DNA of 12,030 nucleotides, from positions 1 through 12,030 of the forward strand of contig JAKSSZ010000013.1 in assembly GCA_024402835.1 (NCBI GenBank), written 5' to 3'. This document shows positions 1 to 6,750 of the stretch, in pieces. Position 1 is the first letter of the stretch, and each line of letters begins with the position of its first letter. Below the pieces are notes generated by a model that did no database searches, was not told the origin of the DNA, and worked only from the letters and a program-made list of their open reading frames with translations. The DNA comes from Alphaproteobacteria bacterium (GTDB lineage: Bacteria > Pseudomonadota > Alphaproteobacteria > Rs-D84). The position numbers and the translations under genes are program-made.

Positions 1-797
1 CTAACCACAGAACCAACATAATATTCACTGCGGTTGCGTCCTTCGATTTTAAGTGAATCTGCGCCTGATTCTATTATTTCTTTCAAGTGAGGCATTAAAC
101 ATAAATCTTTGGAATTCATAATATATGCGCCACGTTCATCTTCTTGTAATGGCATTTCTATACCTGATTCTTTTTCCCGTAAAATAACATCATATTTCCA
201 ACGACATAATTGCGCACATGCACCACGATTTGATGGGCGACCTGTAATAAAATTTGATAACAAACAACGACCAGAATAAGACATGCACATTGCACCATGA
301 ATAAATATCTCTAATTTTATATCTGGACATTGTTTTCTGATATTTATAAATTCATTATGTGATACTTCACGCGCTAATACACATAACGATGCCCCCGCAT
401 TTTGCCAAAATTTAACAGATTGTGCCGAACAAATATTTGCTTGGGTTGATATATGCAAAGGCATATTTGGAAAATTTTCTTTTACCCATACCATAACACC
501 AGCATCGGCAACAATCAAAGCGTCTGGTTGTAAGTATTCAATTATCTCTTTGACGCGGGGCATATTATCGTAATCACGGTCATGGGCGAACAGATTAAAT
601 GCCAAATATACTTTTTTATTGTGTGCATGTGCAAATTCTATTCCTTGTTTTACGCCGTTGATATCTATTTTTGCGCGTGCACGCATAGAAAAACCCGGCA
701 ACCCCGCATAAATAGCATCAGCACCATATAATACGGCAGTTTTAAATGCTTCCAGAGTTCCCGCTGGTGCTAAAAGTTCCGGTTTTTTTATTTGCAT
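1..797 (-). CDS. trhP: U32-family tRNA hydroxylation protein, TrhP/YegQ-like (3' end off window)
   Basis: The first 265 residues are visible; the gene continues past the left edge (E. coli YegQ is about 450 residues). TrhP proteins take part in prephenate-dependent 5-hydroxylation of U34 in tRNAs and carry an iron-sulfur cluster; older annotation calls the family collagenase-like peptidase U32. The sequence opens with KKPELLAPAGTLEAF, as in YegQ, and has the U32 signature EIFIHGAMCMSYSGRCLLS at about 163-181. Cysteines 171, 178, 194, 198 and 233 are candidate cluster ligands. Further YegQ-like segments are VKFWQNAG (128-135), AYIMNSKDL (224-232) and SLKIEGR (248-254). The ATG at 797 places the N-terminus as in YegQ, although the ribosome site is weak. 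It starts 4 bp after the stop of the unknown gene upstream, so the two are probably cotranscribed. The family call is very secure; choosing TrhP over RlhA or other U32 members rests on remembered similarity. Confidence 0.85.
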   Translation of the reverse strand, partial: MQIKKPELLAPAGTLEAFKTAVLYGADAIYAGLPGFSMRARAKIDINGVKQGIEFAHAHNKKVYLAFNLFAHDRDYDNMPRVKEIIEYLQPDALIVADAGVMVWVKENFPNMPLHISTQANICSAQSVKFWQNAGASLCVLAREVSHNEFINIRKQCPDIKLEIFIHGAMCMSYSGRCLLSNFITGRPSNRGACAQLCRWKYDVILREKESGIEMPLQEDERGAYIMNSKDLCLMPHLKEIIESGADSLKIEGRNRSEYYVGSVV

Positions 798-801
798 ATA
801 A

Positions 802-1464
802 TTATTTTCTTTTATGATTAAACGATTCAAATAAACGCGACATTAATGTAGAATGTTTTGATTCAATTAATGTTGTTGCATGCTCTAAACTTGATAATTT
901 TTGTTTTTTATCGTGTTTTCGTTTATAATCACTGGCAAATTGTAATAAGTTATGGTATTTTGTGTGTAAATTATCATCAGGTTCATAATCACAAGTTATA
1001 CTGTCTATAGTTCTACCATTTTTAACAATACTAATGATACGTTCTGGTTTGAGTAAAAAATGTATTTCTATGTTATCATCTAATTCATATATTTCGGTGT
1101 TGTTAATAACTTTGCGATTATATTTTTCTGAATCTTTTATATGTTTTTCAATAGTTTTGAAAATATTTTTTGCATGTTCTTTTTGTTGTTCCAGTAATAA
1201 TTTTTTTGTATGATTGCGTGCAAAATTTAATAATTCCGAAAAAGCATTAAATTTATTTATAGAATCTTTAGCACTACAATTAAGTTTTTGTATTTCTTTA
1301 CTATTTTCATAAACTATAATATCATAAGATCCCACATTAAAATGTATACTTATATTGTTATCCAATAAATATACTTCATCGGTAGCTGTGTTTGGTGTCT
1401 GTATGGTTGAAGATTGTTTAATGGCCTTTTTTAATGTTTTAAAAAAATCTTTTGTTGTAAACAT
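802..1464 (-). CDS. Unknown protein with two tandem copies of one domain
   Basis: I do not recognise a family. The 220-residue product is charged, Lys/Asn-rich and apparently soluble, with no signal peptide or membrane segment. It contains an internal duplication: residues about 30-88 and 124-186 align along their length. The shared pattern is E-[VI]-Y-x-L-D-[ND]-N-I-x-I-H-F, then a strand ending in [YI]-x-x-x-[IV]-x-[EK]-N, then a Cys (63 and 158), then a helix with LL-x-FA (78-82 and 173-177) followed by Lys-rich residues. Each copy looks like a small beta meander followed by a helix. A fragment after residue 190 (LEHATTLIESKH) weakly recalls the linker EHAKNIFKTIEKH before copy two. The ATG at 1464 follows AGAGG at a good distance. 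A promoter is visible upstream at 1493-1521, and the trhP-like gene follows after 4 bp, so a link to tRNA modification is possible but unproven. Confidence 0.8.
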   Translation of the reverse strand: MFTTKDFFKTLKKAIKQSSTIQTPNTATDEVYLLDNNISIHFNVGSYDIIVYENSKEIQKLNCSAKDSINKFNAFSELLNFARNHTKKLLLEQQKEHAKNIFKTIEKHIKDSEKYNRKVINNTEIYELDDNIEIHFLLKPERIISIVKNGRTIDSITCDYEPDDNLHTKYHNLLQFASDYKRKHDKKQKLSSLEHATTLIESKHSTLMSRLFESFNHKRK

Positions 1465-1492
1465 AATAATACCTCTTTTGTTGTGTAATTTG

Positions 1493-1521
1493 TCTATATT
1501 TTTATATTATGGTATCATCAA
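1493..1521 (-). promoter_or_regulatory. Putative sigma70 promoter for the unknown gene and trhP-like gene
   Basis: On the minus strand, TTGATG (1521-1516) and TATAGA (1498-1493) are separated by 17 bp and lie about 30 bp upstream of the ATG at 1464. The surroundings are very AT-rich, so chance matches are likely. Confidence 0.4.
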
Positions 1522-1553
1522 AACACAAAAAATCAATTTTTTTAAATTTTTAC

Positions 1554-1582
1554 TTGAATTAATGAAAATAACAATGTAATAT
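1554..1582 (+). promoter_or_regulatory. Putative promoter of tRNA-Thr
   Basis: TTGAAT (1554-1559) and TAATAT (1577-1582) are 17 bp apart, placing transcription start near 1589, about 9 bp before the mature tRNA 5' end. This spacing suits a tRNA transcribed alone. Confidence 0.5.
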
Positions 1583-1597
1583 ATGCGCTGTGCAGTT

Positions 1598-1673
1598 GCC
1601 AGTTTAGCTCAGCTGGTAGAGCATCTGATTTGTAATCAGAGGGTCGTTGGTTCAAGTCCGACAACTGGCACCA
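1598..1673 (+). tRNA. tRNA-Thr (anticodon UGU), CCA encoded
   Basis: This is a complete cloverleaf. The acceptor arm is GCCAGTT with AACTGGC, and the D arm is GCTC with GAGC. The anticodon stem TCTGA/TCAGA encloses the loop TTTGTAA, giving anticodon TGT (Thr). The T arm is GTTGG/CCGAC around TTCAAGT. Discriminator A at 1670 is followed by genome-encoded CCA at 1671-1673. The gene is on the strand opposite to both neighbours and is followed at once by a terminator, so it is a single-gene unit. Confidence 0.97.
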
Positions 1674-1679
1674 GAAATT

Positions 1680-1704
1680 AACCGCAGTGAACTGCGGTTT
1701 TTTT
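1680..1704 (+). terminator. Intrinsic terminator after tRNA-Thr, possibly bidirectional
   Basis: AACCGCAG (1680-1687) pairs perfectly with CTGCGGTT (1692-1699) around a TGAA loop, followed by a run of seven T (1698-1704). The virB10 stop lies about 20 bp away on the other strand. Read from that side, the same stem is followed by TTAATTT, so it may also end the secretion operon. Confidence 0.85.
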
Positions 1705-1719
1705 ATTTATCATAAGTTT

Positions 1720-4206
1720 TTATATCAATGGTGGGAAACAATCTCCGCCGGAATCTGGACAACAGTTAAATCCTTGATCCCCCATATCTGTATATGTTTC
1801 ACCTGTGCAACATCCGTTTGCATCTGGATTACTGCCGTCTTCACATGTTAATGTTTCTTCGGCTGGTGCAACAGGTGCCGCTTTGGTTTCCCATGGGTTT
1901 TCAACATACCCCTCGTCATCATATTTTATTCCCAACACTTGTTCGTTGTATTCTTGGGTTCCGACTTCTAATTTTATTTTATTTCCATCTGCATCATGCC
2001 CCTGAATACCTTTTTTGTTCTGACTCTCCCTATAAATTTCATCTTTTAATGCGTTTATAGACTTATAATTTTGTGATTCACAATATAATTTAACAGTTCT
2101 GTAATCATAGTTATTCTTTGTATCTGCTTCCCAAGCGTCTTGATCTATGGTTCTGGTTCCTTCGGTAGCCTCTCCTTTACATAAACTATCCATGTTAAAC
2201 GATTGAACTTGACCTGTCCATGAACCATCACTTTTGTCTATTGTGGTTTTTGTTTTTACACTAGCCCAACTACGACGCTTAGTTGTTGTATCATAAGAAG
2301 TAAATGCACATTTTTTATCACCATCATTGCCACAGGTTAAAATTAAATCAACCGGTGAATAAACTGTTATTCTGGTTCCTGCTGCTATTGAAAATGGTGG
2401 AACCGTATTATCTATGGCATCAACAAGTAATTTTTGTGCCACTTTATTCCATGAAGAAATTAATTCTTGTTTTGCAAGTTCCGATGAACGAACCGTTCCA
2501 GATTGAACAACGGTATTTTTATCCAAATCTATTTGATTTACAAACGTATCTGCAATTGGTGCAATCATATTAACAGCCGCTGGAACAATAGCCGTAAGCA
2601 ATGGCATAACCATACTTTCTATGTAATCGGTGCTACCATGACCGGGAACACCTGCGCGTCCTTGTGCATCTGCTGAATATGGATCTTGACTACCATCGTC
2701 AGGAAAATTGTACTCAACACCATCTGGACGGATAAATTGATACCATTTGATATTCATACGACCAATTGATTTATATGGTCCCGGTAAATTACCATCTAAA
2801 TATCCCATTAATACTGTTCCTGTTGGTATTATAATTGTGCGTCCATTATCGGAATATATGTTTCTATCCACGGTCGCTTTTACGGGTAAACTGGTATTTC
2901 CAAATTCACTATTGTTATATACACTGGGGTCTGCGCGAACTTCGGATACTATTGTTGCGGGAATCGGTTTAAATTGACGTAATGTAAATGTTCTGTCATA
3001 CGGCATAGAATTCACAATTTTCTCATCACCAGATGAACCTGTATATTTCTCTATTTTATCTTCTTCTGCTTTGGTCCAACTGTGTTCCCATGATTTTGGT
3101 TCTGGACTGCTATAACGTTTTGGATTTTTTTCTCCCTCAATATTTAAACTGTCAACCCACACTGCATCATCTGCAAAATATCCACCTGTTTGTTGTGTGC
3201 TTTGTGGTTCTGATAATTCAGGCATTGTTATATTTCTTGTCTGGATATTGCGATAGCCAATATGATCTGCATCAGTTCCGATTCTGGAATTATCTTCCAA
3301 TGATGTAATAATACCTGTTGTACTATCATATTTCCCAGTTGGATTTTTACATTCTTTGTCTTCAAATGGGTAAAAATAATTTGCACCGTGTTCAGGTTTT
3401 ATCCACCCAATTTGAACCCCAGATTGATTATATCCAGCAATTGCATAATCCGAGCAAGATTCTGATGGTAAATGAAATTCTTCCTTTTTTTCATCTTTGA
3501 ATACTCGATTTGGAATAATTTCTTTTATTTCTTTTTCTATAATTTTTTCTGTTGGCTCTGGTTCAACCACAGGTTCTGGTTCGGCAATTGGTTCAGGTTC
3601 AACCACGGGTTCTGGTTCTGTTATTGTCTCTACTTCTTTTTTTTCAATAACAGGTTCCGGTTCTGGTTCTGGTTCAACCACAGGTTCCGTTTTCTTTTGT
3701 TCTTTTTTTGGTTCTTCTTTCTTTATGGCAGAAAAAGTAATTTTTACAACTTCATTATTTGTTGATTGACCGTCTATATGCCAAATGATACTTAAATCTA
3801 TTGTTTCTTGTTTTTGTTCGGTTGTTGGGGCATACTTTACAGAAATTGAACATCCGCCACCTTTGATTGTGCCAATACAATCGTGCTTGATTGTTATTTC
3901 ATCAACAGATTCTTTTATTGCAACAGAATCTATGATTACGCTTTCATCAGTTTCTATTTTTATTGTTTCATTTTTTGTTGTATCAACAATTGTTTTGCTA
4001 AGATCAAGTTTCTTTGGTGTTATCTTGAATTCAATACTTTTATTTTCTGTTATACCATCCACAGAATTCTTGCTTTTGTTATGTGTGATAATCAAAGTTA
4101 ATAAAATTATTACAACCAAAAACGCGGCACCCAACAATAACCATTGAATATATTTTGGTGTTGTTTTTCTGAAATCTGTAAAAAATTTTTTTAACTTGTC
4201 TTTCAT
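1720..4206 (-). CDS. virB10: VirB10/TrbI-family type IV secretion core protein with extra domains
   Basis: VirB10 links the inner and outer membranes in the type IV secretion core. The 828-residue product has a short cytoplasmic N-terminus and one membrane helix (about 20-41). A beta-rich segment follows (about 58-160) whose CIGTIKGGGCSISVKYAPT resembles ASH/choice-of-anchor domains. A Glu-Pro repeat (about 174-220), an unfamiliar region (230-405) and the TrbI domain (about 410-625) come next. TrbI hallmarks are IYSDNGRTIIIPTGTVLMGY, the D-x-x-GRAGVPGH motif near 513-523, a hydrophobic antenna-like helix (530-552) and GTRITVYSPVDLIL. A cysteine-rich tail occupies 626-828. Typical VirB10 proteins are roughly 380-480 residues, so both halves are enlarged. 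I chose the ATG at 4206, which starts MKDKLKKFF; an in-frame TTG at 4230 would add eight residues, and neither has a strong ribosome site. It follows virB9 by 47 bp. DotG is an alternative relative, but the virB8 and virB9 neighbours favour the P-type reading. Confidence 0.9.
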   Translation of the reverse strand: MKDKLKKFFTDFRKTTPKYIQWLLLGAAFLVVIILLTLIITHNKSKNSVDGITENKSIEFKITPKKLDLSKTIVDTTKNETIKIETDESVIIDSVAIKESVDEITIKHDCIGTIKGGGCSISVKYAPTTEQKQETIDLSIIWHIDGQSTNNEVVKITFSAIKKEEPKKEQKKTEPVVEPEPEPEPVIEKKEVETITEPEPVVEPEPIAEPEPVVEPEPTEKIIEKEIKEIIPNRVFKDEKKEEFHLPSESCSDYAIAGYNQSGVQIGWIKPEHGANYFYPFEDKECKNPTGKYDSTTGIITSLEDNSRIGTDADHIGYRNIQTRNITMPELSEPQSTQQTGGYFADDAVWVDSLNIEGEKNPKRYSSPEPKSWEHSWTKAEEDKIEKYTGSSGDEKIVNSMPYDRTFTLRQFKPIPATIVSEVRADPSVYNNSEFGNTSLPVKATVDRNIYSDNGRTIIIPTGTVLMGYLDGNLPGPYKSIGRMNIKWYQFIRPDGVEYNFPDDGSQDPYSADAQGRAGVPGHGSTDYIESMVMPLLTAIVPAAVNMIAPIADTFVNQIDLDKNTVVQSGTVRSSELAKQELISSWNKVAQKLLVDAIDNTVPPFSIAAGTRITVYSPVDLILTCGNDGDKKCAFTSYDTTTKRRSWASVKTKTTIDKSDGSWTGQVQSFNMDSLCKGEATEGTRTIDQDAWEADTKNNYDYRTVKLYCESQNYKSINALKDEIYRESQNKKGIQGHDADGNKIKLEVGTQEYNEQVLGIKYDDEGYVENPWETKAAPVAPAEETLTCEDGSNPDANGCCTGETYTDMGDQGFNCCPDSGGDCFPPLI
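3550..3687 (-). repeat. Low-complexity Glu-Pro repeat within virB10
   Basis: The DNA repeats variants of a GAACCAGAACCT-type unit on the minus strand, encoding EPEP and EPEPVVEPEP blocks at about residues 174-220. Such stretches form stiff, extended periplasmic spacers in TonB and VirB10 proteins. The near-identical units could change in number by slippage. Confidence 0.8.
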
Positions 4207-4253
4207 TATTGTATTCTCACAACGTGACAACTTGCCCCACTGTATTTTAATAA

Positions 4254-5681
4254 TTAATCACATAATTTTTGTGCTGTATCTATATCTGCCAATGGACCTA
4301 TGCGCAAACGATATAATCTTGCAGTTGCAGAATCCGAGCCCAAATCACCAACCCCAGATTCATCAACAGCAAAGAATACGCTGTTTTTATACGGACTTAA
4401 AACACCAACACCGTCATCGCCACTGAATTTTGCTATTAAATCAGTCCAGTAATCATTTAATGCTTTTACCGAAGTATCTGATTTTAATTCTATGGCAACA
4501 CCAGTTTGATTGCTTTTTATCAAAGGTATATTTGTTTGTGGCAAATATGCACCAGATGTCACACGTTCTTTTGGAATCATCATACCTGTTCCACCTGTTG
4601 ATACAGTTGGAGCATAGCCACCCATATTCATCATTGGCTGTTGACCATACATTTGATTTGCTGACATATCATAAGTTGGGTCAATGTAATCGTTTGTATA
4701 TGCAACATTATTAAGTGACATATCAGACATCATAGATTGTGCAACGTTTGCTTCGGCTAATGCCATTACCGAAGCCGTATCAGCTATCAAGAAAGGTTTT
4801 GCACGTTTTTTTATACATACTAATCTTTGACCACTACGTAAAACCATATCGCCAACAGATTCTACTATTAACAATCTCCCATCATCGCCATCGGTTCTAA
4901 AACCAACAGGACTTTCACCACCTTCGACTAACATTGATACAACAGGTCTTTGGGTCATAGAAATAACTTTATCGCCAAAATCAATATATGTGAATACACG
5001 ATCGCGCCATACACGTTCTGGGGCAATAACATAATCATCTGGATTTGGAACAAATATATCTAAATCAAAACGAAATTCAGATGGGTCTATTTTCATTGTT
5101 TTTATCCAACTGTAATCTTCGCCATCTACACCAACAGTATTGTATTTTGGAGTCGCTTGTTTATTAAATACAGACCCCATAGAACCACTTGCTGCTGTAC
5201 TGTAATTTACAGTTCCACCATTTCCCAAAATAACATCAACTTGGGAATATGATATTTCATTGGAATTAATAGGATATGCACGTAAATAGAATATGTATCT
5301 GTTTCCAGATTTTCCGGTTACTATCATATTTGTATCATTTCCCAGATTCCCTGTTGTTGGTGTAATATACATCAACTGAGCACCCTGTTGTGCGTCTATT
5401 GTAAATAACCCTTCGGTTCCGACAACAATATCTGCGATTTGTTCGCCTGTTGGTAAAGTTACCAATGTAGCCATACCACTACGTGTCTTTATTGGTAATA
5501 CTGTTCCAACATTCCAAGTTAAACTTGCGTATCCTGGTTGTGTTGAACCTGGTGCCATATTTGCCTGTGGATTATCCCATGCAACTTGATATGTTGCATT
5601 ACCCTCTGCCATGGCGGGCAATGCAAAACAAATGATTGGTAACAAAGAAACACTAATCTTTACTATATTTTTCCAGAACAT
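4254..5681 (-). CDS. virB9: VirB9/TrbG-family type IV secretion protein with C-terminal SPOR domain
   Basis: VirB9 is a periplasmic and outer-membrane-associated component that binds VirB10 in the secretion core. The 475-residue product begins with a signal peptide (residues 1-25, cleavage after AMA). The VirB9 N-terminal domain covers about 50-152, with TLPTGEQIADIVVGTEGLFTI, TNMIVTG and NRYIFYLRA. The VirB9 C-terminal domain covers about 218-293, with PERVWRDRVFTYIDFGDKV and DMVLRSGQRLVCI. A Met/Gly/Tyr-rich linker (about 305-385) leads to a SPOR-like domain (392-475): W-x-x-L-x-x-KF, then YRLRIGPLADIDTAQKLC. Ordinary VirB9 proteins are roughly 250-300 residues and lack this. The ATG at 5681 is preceded by AGGAAGGA and gives a clean signal peptide. 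An upstream in-frame ATG at 5711 would overlap virB8 and push the signal peptide inward. The gene begins 23 bp after the virB8 stop, indicating one operon. Confidence 0.92.
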   Translation of the reverse strand: MFWKNIVKISVSLLPIICFALPAMAEGNATYQVAWDNPQANMAPGSTQPGYASLTWNVGTVLPIKTRSGMATLVTLPTGEQIADIVVGTEGLFTIDAQQGAQLMYITPTTGNLGNDTNMIVTGKSGNRYIFYLRAYPINSNEISYSQVDVILGNGGTVNYSTAASGSMGSVFNKQATPKYNTVGVDGEDYSWIKTMKIDPSEFRFDLDIFVPNPDDYVIAPERVWRDRVFTYIDFGDKVISMTQRPVVSMLVEGGESPVGFRTDGDDGRLLIVESVGDMVLRSGQRLVCIKKRAKPFLIADTASVMALAEANVAQSMMSDMSLNNVAYTNDYIDPTYDMSANQMYGQQPMMNMGGYAPTVSTGGTGMMIPKERVTSGAYLPQTNIPLIKSNQTGVAIELKSDTSVKALNDYWTDLIAKFSGDDGVGVLSPYKNSVFFAVDESGVGDLGSDSATARLYRLRIGPLADIDTAQKLCD

Positions 5682-5704
5682 TGTTATATCCTTCCTTGTT
5701 TTCG

Positions 5705-6409
5705 CTACCATGATGATGGATCAGAGTTTAATGGATCCATACCATTTAACGAGCCATATTTAACTACTTGTATTCCTAATGGATTATTGCGCAATTTATC
5801 TAATTTTGTCAATATGTTTTTAGAGTCCGATACATCTAATTCTGACTTTATTTGAATTTCTACTTTATGGTTTTCTTCGTGCCGTTCTCTTGTGTTATTT
5901 GCGGTACATATCCATTTGAATGATACAATATAAGTATTTTCATTTTTTTGTATTATTGCGCGTGCAACATTATTAGTTGGAAAATCTACTTCGCAAGTCA
6001 TTGTTGGTAAACTTGTTGGATAAAAAATCAATTCGTTATACAGATTATACAAAAATGTATTTTTAAAGTCCTTGTAAACATTATTTGATGACCAAATCTT
6101 TAATGTGCTTTGCCAATTTTGTCTTGTTATTTCTGGATTATCTAAAATTGTATTTCTGGCTTTTACATATTCTTTTATAAAACCAAGTTTGTATTCTTTT
6201 ATTTGGTTTATATTATTTGGATTAAAAGGAACAATAACGATATCATTGTCAATACGACGTGGAGTGTGTAAAAAGAACACTTCTGGTTTTTCTAATGGAA
6301 CCATTTTTGTTAAAAGCAATACCATCGTCAACAACACAACGATTGCTGTTGATAGTACAAAAATCAAGATTCTTGATAGTAAAACCGGTGGTTCTATCAC
6401 TTTTTGCAA
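5705..6409 (-). CDS. virB8: VirB8-family type IV secretion inner-membrane protein
   Basis: VirB8 is a bitopic inner-membrane assembly factor with a periplasmic NTF2-like domain. The 234-residue product has one membrane helix (about 11-34) and then KMVPLEKPEVFFLHT, matching the LVPLK-x-x-EPYV segment that begins the VirB8 periplasmic domain. FIKEYVKARNTI (77-88) matches the usual YVxARExY helix, and NNPLGIQVVKYGS (208-220) matches the hallmark NPLGFQVxxYRV. The length is normal. The start is TTG at 6409, supported by GGAGAG five bases upstream; a GTG three codons later is possible. It is the first gene of the secretion block, with a candidate promoter at 6434-6463. DotI/IcmL shares the fold, but the NPLG motif and the VPL segment favour VirB8. 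Confidence 0.9.
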   Translation of the reverse strand: MQKVIEPPVLLSRILIFVLSTAIVVLLTMVLLLTKMVPLEKPEVFFLHTPRRIDNDIVIVPFNPNNINQIKEYKLGFIKEYVKARNTILDNPEITRQNWQSTLKIWSSNNVYKDFKNTFLYNLYNELIFYPTSLPTMTCEVDFPTNNVARAIIQKNENTYIVSFKWICTANNTRERHEENHKVEIQIKSELDVSDSKNILTKLDKLRNNPLGIQVVKYGSLNGMDPLNSDPSSW

Positions 6410-6432
6410 ACAATCTCTCCCATATTTTTTTG

Positions 6433-6446
6433 AATTGTAGACAATT
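6433..6446. promoter_or_regulatory. Palindrome overlapping the virB8 -10 box
   Basis: AATTGT and ACAATT arms are separated by two bases (AG), centred 30 bp upstream of the virB8 start. The palindrome covers the proposed -10 hexamer, so it could be a repressor operator. In sequence this AT-rich a chance match is possible. Confidence 0.35.
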
Positions 6447-6463
6447 TTTTATAACAAGTGCAA
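6434..6463 (-). promoter_or_regulatory. Putative promoter of virB8-virB9-virB10
   Basis: On the minus strand, TTGCAC (6463-6458) and TACAAT (6439-6434) are 18 bp apart, predicting a start near 6427 and a leader of under 20 bases before virB8. It points away from the secE promoter, which uses the same TTGCAC -35 hexamer. Confidence 0.5.
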
Positions 6464-6543
6464 GCAAAAAAATAATAAGTAATATATAAAAGTATAATTT
6501 TCTTGCACTGTGATTATAAAAAGAGTATAATTTTTTTGCTTGC
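6457..6543. repeat. Nested inverted repeats between divergent promoters
   Basis: AGTGCAAG (6457-6464) is the exact inverse of CTTGCACT (6502-6509), and each contains the -35 box of one of two divergent promoters. Overlapping it, GCAAGCAAAAAAAT (6460-6473) is the exact inverse of ATTTTTTTGCTTGC (6530-6543), a perfect 14-bp match. On the minus strand, GCAAG followed by an A run and TTATACT also occurs twice in direct orientation (from about 6543 and 6506). Confidence 0.7.
6503..6531 (+). promoter_or_regulatory. Strong sigma70-like promoter for tRNA-Trp, secE and nusG
   Basis: TTGCAC (6503-6508) and TATAAT (6526-6531) are separated by exactly 17 bp, predicting a start near 6538 and a leader of about 100 bases before tRNA-Trp. 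A second perfect TATAAT at 6583-6588 lacks a convincing -35 box. Confidence 0.65.
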
Positions 6544-6641
6544 TTTTTTATGTCGATATGCTATCCTTTCACCGATTATCAGTATAATGATGGCAGATAA
6601 ACGCGAGTTTTGTGGGGTGTAAAGAGTATCGTAGATAATAC

Positions 6642-6715
6642 AGGGGCATGGTTCAATGGTAGAATATCGGTCTCCAAAACCGCGGATGAGGGTTCGATTC
6701 CTTCTGCCCCTGCCA
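6642..6715 (+). tRNA. tRNA-Trp (anticodon CCA), CCA encoded
   Basis: AGGGGCA pairs with TGCCCCT in the acceptor arm. The anticodon stem TCGGT/ACCGC (four clear pairs, weak at the outer end) holds the loop CTCCAAA, giving anticodon CCA (Trp). The T arm is GAGGG/CCTTC around TTCGATT. Discriminator G6712 is followed by encoded CCA (6713-6715). Only 35 bp without a terminator separate it from secE, so it is probably processed from the secE-nusG transcript, a common bacterial arrangement. Confidence 0.96.
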
Positions 6716-6750
6716 AAAGTATTGATAAAGAACAAGATTGGAAAAAAGTA

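Noticed and set aside
3472..3769. Plus-strand open frames rich in Phe/Trp or Gly-Ser-Thr repeats
   Set aside because: They are antisense readings of the Glu-Pro repeat of virB10, with no ribosome site or family resemblance.
1720..6409. Dot/Icm-type assignment (DotI, DotH, DotG) for the three secretion genes
   Set aside because: The gene order and folds are compatible, but the VirB8 NPLG motif and VPL segment, the complete two-domain VirB9 pattern and the TrbI hallmarks fit the P-type VirB8-9-10 set better.
6249..6735. Short open frames on either strand around the virB8 start and tRNA-Trp
   Set aside because: They overlap virB8 or the tRNA in other frames and lack ribosome sites or family features.
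6610..6750. Upstream extension of secE
   Set aside because: It would translate through tRNA-Trp; the ATG at 6751 gives the normal SecE N-terminus and has a ribosome site.
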